A DNA stretch of 12,391 nucleotides, taken from assembly GCA_900404475.1 (NCBI GenBank), contig OUQQ01000499.1:3122-15512 (forward strand), read 5' to 3'. The notes under the pieces were generated by a model that saw only the letters and a program-made list of their open reading frames with translations, was not told the origin of the DNA and ran no database searches. Source of the DNA: Spongospora subterranea. Lineage: Eukaryota; Endomyxa; Phytomyxea; Plasmodiophorida; Plasmodiophoridae. The translations under genes and the position numbers were made by a program. Below, one piece after another: positions 7,568 to 12,391 of the stretch; within the stretch, counting starts at the first letter, position 1; the number at the start of each line of letters is the position of its first letter.

Positions 7568-8254
7568 TCAAATCTCGTCTTCGCTGTCGTTATCGAACGG
7601 ATCTCGCTCAGGAAAATCCCCCTCTTCGACCGTCGTAGGGCGAACCCAAAGGGCATGTTTCGGCGGCGCTTGAAACAAGGGCTGCCCATCGCCGGTCCCA
7701 ATTGGTTCATCAAGACATACTCCAATCCAGACACCTGCTTTCCTGCCCGGCACTTCACCGATATATGATATGACTCCTCGCGATCCATTTTTCGTTTGAC
7801 ACCTTCTTCCGAGGGTGAATTTGCGAGCTAGTTCCTCGAGAACCAATAATTTTTGCTGTTTCTCCAACTTCTTTTCCTTCAATATCGATCCAACTGGGGT
7901 GTCATCTAGCCTTTCCCTGAATTTCCTAAAGCTGTCCTGTCTCGCGTCATAAGTTTCGTCGTCCATTTTGTATTTTTCAACTGGCTCTCCGATACTTGAT
8001 CCCTTGAACGGATTCGAATCTTGAACAAACACATCCTGCCCGTCATGTATGCTGGCAATGGAATCCAGCTGAGCATTATCTGGCCCAATGACAGCATTGC
8101 CAACCGTCATCAACACCTGATGATTGGGATTTATCCCTAGAATCGGGTACACGCTCTCCTTCAACTGCATCACCGTCCAGGTTGATTGAGCTCGCCGTTC
8201 AATACCCATGCAGTGAATGGAGGTGCCATAAGGTCGGATTGTCAATCTGATCAT
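7568..8254 (-). CDS. TBCB: tubulin-folding cofactor B (UBL + CAP-Gly)
   Basis: A single 228-aa exon. An N-terminal ubiquitin-like domain (about 1-90) starts MIRLTIRPYG and contains HCMGIERRAQSTWTVMQLKE. A charged helical linker (about 100-145) contains VEKYKMDDETYDARQDSFRKF, which is characteristic of cofactor B (yeast Alf1). A CAP-Gly domain follows (about 147-205: LGRRCQTKNGSRGVISYIG, AGVWIGVCLDEPIG), and the acidic tail ends DSEDEI. The protein handles alpha-tubulin during folding and, with cofactor E, dissociates tubulin dimers. Length and domain order match the family. The CAP-Gly groove motif GKNDG and the following few residues are altered and shortened to GTGDGQPLF. The ATG at 8254 is directly before the first UBL strand. 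The gene is convergent with the WbuC gene. Confidence 0.92.
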   Translation of the reverse strand: MIRLTIRPYGTSIHCMGIERRAQSTWTVMQLKESVYPILGINPNHQVLMTVGNAVIGPDNAQLDSIASIHDGQDVFVQDSNPFKGSSIGEPVEKYKMDDETYDARQDSFRKFRERLDDTPVGSILKEKKLEKQQKLLVLEELARKFTLGRRCQTKNGSRGVISYIGEVPGRKAGVWIGVCLDEPIGTGDGQPLFQAPPKHALWVRPTTVEEGDFPERDPFDNDSEDEI

Positions 8255-8469
8255 TTATATTGATGAACGGAATAGTAGTAATTACGGAAAGAGGAGATGG
8301 GTCCACTACACCCTCTCCAGGCAGTTCACAGTCTGAACATGGGCCGCTCTTACTGCTTGGCCTGGCTGCTCCCACTGGTACAGTCACATCAAGGCTGCCG
8401 TCGGGATTTCGGATTCCGGTTTGACGATTGTATTGACTGCAACGACGCTCATATAATTCCTTTTTAGCC
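8199..8469 (-). CDS. unexplained open minus-strand frame upstream of TBCB
   Basis: From about 8469 down to a TGA or TAG at 8199 the minus strand is open in a frame different from TBCB. It has protein-like composition: AKKELYERRCSQYNRQTG, then NPDGSLDVTVPVGAARPSSK and CSDCELPGEG. It begins just after TTATTAG, a possible 3' splice site, and overlaps the first 56 bases of TBCB. No ATG starts the frame. It could be an upstream exon spliced elsewhere, a TBCB 5' leader, or chance. I recognise no family. Confidence 0.2.
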
Positions 8470-8770
8470 CTAATAATCGTAAGTGTAAATTTGTTTGTTC
8501 TAGGTACTCATGTTTTTTTTTTTATTTTCAAGTTTAATGCACAGAATTTCAAAGCTCTATCGATTTGTCGTTTGATAAAGTCATACCCTACTTCCTCGAC
8601 AGCAATTCACCAAGTCTACGGGCGAAACCGATCAATGCTGCAGCCAGTAGCAAGAAAACAGCAGGATTTGGCTACGTTTTGTTCATTTGGGGGCTGCTCC
8701 GATGCTGTGACTACGTAAGGCGACGGCACAGCCTTTTGCTGATTGCCGCAAATTGAGGTTCTGCGATGAG
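8470..8770. other. AT-rich intergenic stretch
   Basis: It contains an 11-base T run at 8513-8523. A 64-codon frame at about 8565-8756 (no ATG) has a hydrophobic patch (GYVLFIWGLL) but no recognised motif. It may belong to the 5' part of the transposon that follows. I see no supported gene. Confidence 0.4.
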
Positions 8771-8773
8771 TTC

Positions 8774-8835
8774 GGATGTCGTTTGTGGCGATTGGATTTT
8801 GTTTCCTCAAATTACTCGGCACACAAACGACATCC
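8774..8835. repeat. perfect 14-bp inverted repeat
   Basis: GGATGTCGTTTGTG (8774-8787) and its exact reverse complement CACAAACGACATCC (8822-8835) are separated by 34 bp. It lies just upstream of the transposase remnant, so it may be a sub-terminal repeat or a hairpin of that element. Confidence 0.8.
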
Positions 8836-8878
8836 AAACATACCATCTAGCCTACCCGTTGGACATGCTCTTTTGGCA

Positions 8879-9745
8879 ATAAAGCAATTTGTACCGGATA
8901 CGGTACGAAAACTACCGTTAGGTATTTCATACGGTATTGGTATGAGCACTACTTTTGTCGTAAATATGGATAACGGCAAGACCCTAGGGTTCAGAACTGA
9001 CAACGATGTCAAGTACGCCGACGTGGTTTGCGGCGGAATTGGGATGACGATGATGGTAAGGTTAACTGGTCCGGTGCGCGGATCCAAGCGCCATTTATCA
9101 TTTTTCGAAACGATATGTGTTCTTATCCGATTCGGGGGTACGTAAATGTCGAGTGCATTGATACTTGATCTTATATTTTCGTATTGCAAAGGTCCCCGAT
9201 GATGTGCCGGCGTTTCTTACCGCTCATCGAAAAGAGGTTTCATGACACGGAAGGTTTACGTTGAATGGCTGAACGAGGGTCGGGCGCATGTTCGAATGCC
9301 ATCGCAGCGCGGTCTTAAAAGACAGATCTGGGTGGACAATTACGGCGGTACTGCAAATTTGTTTATGCATAATTCCTATAATTTTCATGCTTAATCACTG
9401 CATAGGACATAATGATTGCCTTGAGATTTTGAAGGTTCTTGATGAACAAAATATCAGAATCCGGAAGTTGGTGGCGTGCGCAACCGACAAGGTGCAACCG
9501 TGCGATTCGTTCGCAATTTCCAAAATTAAAGACGCGTGGATGACTTTGTGGGACGATTACAAGTTCCACGCTATAAAAGACAATAAATGGAAGGATAGAG
9601 GAAGGATCCCAGTCCTAGGAGTACTACGATCAATGATGTCGTGAAAGCGGGATGGACGACCGGGCTGTCGTATCATTTCAAACCCGAGTGCATGCCATTT
9701 TTGAGCGTTGCGGAGAACGACATTCCAAGGAAGCCCCTGGAGTAG
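8879..9745 (+). pseudogene. decayed pogo-like (DDE_1 superfamily) transposase
   Basis: The element encodes a cut-and-paste DDE transposase. Three catalytic Asp positions can be placed: NMD (GAT 8969-8971), WVDNYGGHND (GAC 9335-9337) and DKVQPCDSF (GAT 9504-9506). Other family-like blocks are DVKYADVVCGGIGMTMM, APFIIFRNDMCSYPIRG, VPDDVP, GVSYRSSKRG, VEWLNEGRAHV and ISKIKDAWMTLWDDYK. An intron at 9348-9405 (GTACTG...CATAG, CTTAATC branch) splits the DNYGG-HND motif exactly in phase. A second likely intron is 9138-9191 (GTACGT...GCAAAG). The blocks lie in different frames, with apparent single-base losses near 9075, at the first intron junction, near 9208 and near 9595-9610, so no intact protein is encoded. 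The C-terminal block (GWTTGLSYHFKPECMPFLS) ends at a TAG at 9743. The N-terminal DNA-binding part and the terminal repeats were not found. Confidence 0.75.
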
Positions 9746-9838
9746 CTGGTTTTTGAGAAGAGTTTGTAACGGCTCAGATGAGAAATGGAATAATGTGAAC
9801 GCTTTATTAAAAATTATGAAGTTTTTGTTTGGGGTCCA

Positions 9839-10120
9839 TCAACCGTTGCAGCTCGTCCTTCTGCACTCGCCTTTCAAATGGTAAGACATCCCAGCCGTCC
9901 ATCCCTTTTCGCTGTATGCACTGACTACTGTCCACATCCTGCTTCTAGTGATAACGGCCTTTGTTGCTGAAGGTTGCGAGAAAGAAAATTTTGAACAATC
10001 TGGGAGACAAGTGATTGCACAACGAGCGATTTTGATAGTAGCATTTGGCTCAGATAGAATCGAACCAAGTAATTCGAACAGGGTCGAAATCATTGTGTGG
10101 GGGCTCCCGACATGGAAAAG
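9839..10120 (-). mobile_element. fragment of a second related element, opposite orientation
   Basis: Read on the minus strand, 9914-9861 (EKGWTAGMSYHLKGEC) resembles the C-terminal block of the transposase at 9642-9697 (KAGWTTGLSYHFKPEC) in both DNA and protein. The two copies therefore lie tail-to-tail about 165 bp apart. The upstream part of this fragment (10120-9941) is repeated in inverted orientation at 10636-10817. The fragment is too short and rearranged to encode a product. Confidence 0.55.
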
Positions 10121-10213
10121 GGTATCTCAGCTCCTTAGGTTCATTCTTTGAACAGCATAAGCACACAATGAAAACGGTTTCGTACTGGTGAAGCTGCGGG
10201 CAATGTCGACTAT

Positions 10214-10657
10214 ATGTGTGTAACGACTGACAGGAATTCCGACAAATCATCGGCCGAGCAATTGTTTCGGTTTATTCTTCCTGTGTTACAGGAGGTTTCA
10301 TCTGGCATGAGAACTTTACTCTTGAGCTGTGGCGTCGTGGGTTTCCAACGGTCGATATTTTGCGAGCCCATCGCTTCTTTTTCGGACTTCCAATACCTCG
10401 TTGGGGATATTCTGAAAAACGAAACGCCAACGATTACGCCCTCCGCTTACTTAGAGGAGGAAGTTCCAGCTGAACTGAACATTGCTGATACGGATGCTGA
10501 CGTCATTTCTATTTTATCCCCACACTTAGCGTGGTCGCTTGTCCAGCCTGATGATTATTCCAACTTTGATTTTCAGAGGAGCCTTGTTTGGATACATGGT
10601 CGGACCAGCAATCTGCCCGAGACCCTGTCCAAGCTGGTTTTCATGCCCACACAATGA
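10214..10657 (+). CDS. open frame of unknown origin inside transposon debris
   Basis: A 147-codon frame without a recognised domain (includes PSAYLEEEVPAELNIADTD). An overlapping frame over about 10235-10470 is also open and protein-like (HENFTLELWRRGFPTVDIL), so I cannot tell which, if either, was coding. The frame lies between the two arms of the 180-bp inverted repeat and is probably part of a mobile element. Confidence 0.2.
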   Translation: MCVTTDRNSDKSSAEQLFRFILPVLQEVSSGMRTLLLSCGVVGFQRSIFCEPIASFSDFQYLVGDILKNETPTITPSAYLEEEVPAELNIADTDADVISILSPHLAWSLVQPDDYSNFDFQRSLVWIHGRTSNLPETLSKLVFMPTQ

Positions 10658-10817
10658 TTTCGACCCTGTTCGAATTAATTGATTCGATTCCATGGCCAAA
10701 TGCTACTATCGAAATTGCTCGTTGTGCATTGCTTGTCTCCCAGATTGTTCGATTTCTCTTCTCGCAACCCTCAGCAACATCGGTCTTTGCAAGGCCGTTG
10801 GTATCACCGAGAAGAGC
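10636..10817. repeat. inverted copy of the segment at 9941-10120
   Basis: About 180 bp from CCCACACAATGATTTCGACC to the CACCGAGAAG region match the reverse complement of 10120-9941 at roughly 80 percent by eye, with a few small indels. Conserved peptides are MISTLFEL, PNATI and FSQPSAT. The arms are about 515 bp apart. Beyond it, 10818-11010 contains nothing I recognise. Confidence 0.7.
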
Positions 10818-11010
10818 GCTTAACGACGCCAGGTGCAGATGATATTGCTAGAGGCAGGATCATTTATCATGACAGTTTCCATTAAATTGTATCAGGAGTG
10901 TATATGAAAGGCTATGGTCAATACAGGTTGGTCAAATCTATTGGTTTCGAAATGCCGGTAAAAGACGTCCGAGTTCAGGCAATTCGGGTTCGACGATCGG
11001 CAATGGGTGG

Positions 11011-11575
11011 TCATTTGTTTTCCGGTTATGACCGATATCGCCACAGTCCTTGACCGATACCTGAATGTCTTTGCCAACGACGTTCATTAATGAATCAATT
11101 GCACATTCAACAGACATTAAATACACCGCTTGTTTTGGTTGAAAATTCAAAAGTTTTCGCAATGTTGAAAAAGTTGCGAAGACTTCCGATTTTTTCAAAC
11201 AAACACAATAAATTCGAATAAAACTATGATTTCATTATCGAATTGACCCTGATCCAAACCGGTCGCCATTTTAAACATTTCTGAGTTACGCCATGTATTC
11301 GGGAATCGGGGCCGAGGTCCCCGAAATCTAATAGCATGGCGGGCGACGAGAGGTTGGTTCACCAAAAATGTTTCAAATGGCGACCGGTTTGGATCAGGGT
11401 CAATTGAATAATAAAATCATAGTTATATTCGGTTTTATTGTGTTTTGTTTGAAATATCGGAGGTCTTCGCAACTTTTTCAATTGCAAAAACTTCTGAATT
11501 TTTTACCAAACCACAAATATTCAAGTTTCGGTTAAAAACTGTAGCGATATCGGTCATATCCGGAAAAACAAATCA
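11011..11575. mobile_element. nested fold-back (inverted-repeat) element, MITE-like
   Basis: The left arm (11011-11280) is an imperfect reverse complement of the right arm (11366-11575). The best-conserved blocks are TTGACCCTGATCCAAACCGG/CCGGTTTGGATCAGGGTCAA, AAACTATGAT/ATCATAGTT and the AAAAAGTTGCGAAGAC block. The left arm carries about 60 bp (around 11072-11135) missing from the right. The 85-bp centre is itself folded: CGCCATG (11289-11295) pairs with CATGGCG (11335-11341), and TCGGGG (11306-11311) pairs with CCCCGA (11319-11324). No coding capacity is evident. The structure fits a fold-back or MITE-type DNA transposon, or two head-to-head copies of one repeat. Target-site duplications were not identified. 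Confidence 0.75.
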
Positions 11576-11712
11576 TCTTCGTTTCCGTCTTACCATTTCC
11601 TCGTGTCCATCTTGCCTCAGTTTCCTCCGCGTTCCCGTCTCGTATCCGCCCCTACCTCTTGTCCCATCTCCCTCCGTGGTCCTCATCCCCGTTTTCGCCG
11701 TCGTCTTGTTCG
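11576..11712 (+). other. C+T-rich tract preceding the gag remnant
   Basis: About 137 bp are strongly pyrimidine-rich on the plus strand (repeated TTTCC, CCGTCT, CCTC words). The tract lies between the fold-back element and the gag start. It could be the leader or promoter of the retrotransposon. No LTR end or primer-binding site was recognised. Confidence 0.5.
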
Positions 11713-11752
11713 CTGTATTACAGAGTGATCGAATCTCCCCATCTCACTCATT

Positions 11753-12391
11753 ATGTCCTCAGACGCGACTACTGGACCTGATATGCCCACATCGGATCTG
11801 GTGATCCAGCTGCAGCAGACCAATTAGCGAATGCTACCACAACAGCAGCAGCGACAAGAACAGGTCACTCTACAGCAAACGCAGTTGACAGCAGCGCTGT
11901 CAAGTACCGGAAACACTCTGTCCCCAACGCGAGCTCACCACCAAGTTACCGGAGCCTTTTGACGGCGTTCGTGAATCAGATTTTGCTGGTGATTCAACAG
12001 CAACCCTGAACATATCCCACCCACATCTCTCGGGTAATACTACTCGGAAGATTACTCACCGGTTTAGCTCGCGAATGGTTCAACCCGTTCTTTGAGAACC
12101 AAGATCCTCTGATCTTCGAGAACTTCCAGCACTTCCGGTAGATTTTCCGGAAAAGGCTCGATGATCCCTGAGATTTTGCCCGGCGTTGAAAACGGTTTTA
12201 ATTCAGTGGCCGGCCCGGTCATGCGGTGCCTGATCGATCACTGCTCCGGCGACGACGCTGAATTTTCCCGGAGACGGGGGTCGAACTTCTCGCACAGCGA
12301 CTGGGGGCGAACGAGGTATACTCCTCCGGCTAGTTCGTTTTTCCCTGAATAACTCGATCTCACCCTCATTTGGTTTTGCTCCAATAACCTT
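11753..12391 (+). pseudogene. broken gag of a Ty3/gypsy-like LTR retrotransposon
   Basis: The frame starts MSSDATTGPDMPTSDLVIQL and continues into a Gln-rich coiled coil (QQQQRQEQVTLQQTQLTAAL) after an in-frame TAG at 11825-11827. A shifted frame then carries KLPEPFDGVRESDFAGD (about 11942-11992), and another carries GLAREWFNPFFENQDPLIFE (about 12061-12122), the capsid-type W-F core of Ty3/gypsy Gag, followed by FQHFR-stop-IFRKRLDDP. At least three in-frame stops and two or more frame changes show it is dead. After about 12170 I cannot follow the homology. No zinc knuckle, protease or reverse transcriptase is visible before the window ends. Confidence 0.7.

Noticed and set aside
8812..9189. 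125-codon minus-strand frame
   Set aside because: It is antisense to the transposase core (NMD and KYADVV blocks) and has no features of its own.
11011..11575. Fold-back arms as a pair of LTRs
   Set aside because: The arms are inverted, not direct, and show no TG...CA ends, primer-binding site or polypurine tract.
11445..11804. 119-codon plus-strand frame crossing the fold-back arm
   Set aside because: It runs through a repeat arm and the pyrimidine tract; the Pro/Ser/Leu-rich composition follows from the C+T bias.

Overview
The window looks like nuclear DNA of a small-genome eukaryote, most likely an early-diverging fungus or a close relative. Genes are compact and interrupted by short GT...AG introns, mostly 50-60 nt and many with a visible branch-point-like CTAAC/TTGAT/TTAAT. 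It encodes an AP-4 sigma adaptin and a MyTH4-FERM protein, families lost from most Dikarya (established knowledge). The taxonomic call is inference. No rRNA, tRNA, CRISPR or bacterial operon structure is visible.

Left part (1-4430): a partial minus-strand exon runs off the left edge. Next is a small plus-strand gene (224-726) carrying three RFx[V/I] motifs and a coiled-coil tail. Two minus-strand actin-cytoskeleton genes follow: a 93-aa protein with two WH2 motifs (873-1154), and a ten-exon gene (1355-4421) that I rebuilt exon by exon into a 743-aa WW - acidic linker - MyTH4 - FERM protein. All splice phases of that model agree. It contains one out-of-frame stretch in the F2 lobe.

Middle part (4430-8470): a doubtful open frame (4616-5392) and a repeat-bearing intergenic region with a GTAC palindrome cluster come first. 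Three clear genes follow: AP-4 sigma (6034-6588, three exons, 146 aa), a WbuC-family cupin (6877-7534, two exons, 200 aa), and tubulin-folding cofactor B (7568-8254, minus, UBL + CAP-Gly). The last two converge and end 33 bp apart. An unexplained open minus-strand frame overlaps the 5' end of the cofactor B gene.

Right part (8470-12391): a graveyard of mobile DNA. It holds a decayed pogo/DDE_1-type transposase with recognisable DDD residues and at least one intron still in place. Fragments of a second copy lie tail-to-tail with it, and a 180-bp segment is repeated in inverted orientation. Next comes a 565-bp nested fold-back element, then a C+T-rich leader and the broken gag of an LTR (Ty3/gypsy-like) retrotransposon that runs off the right edge.

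Functionally the left half is biased to cytoskeleton and membrane traffic (WH2, WW-MyTH4-FERM, AP-4 sigma, cofactor B). I see no evidence that these are co-regulated; they lie on both strands with separate promoters.
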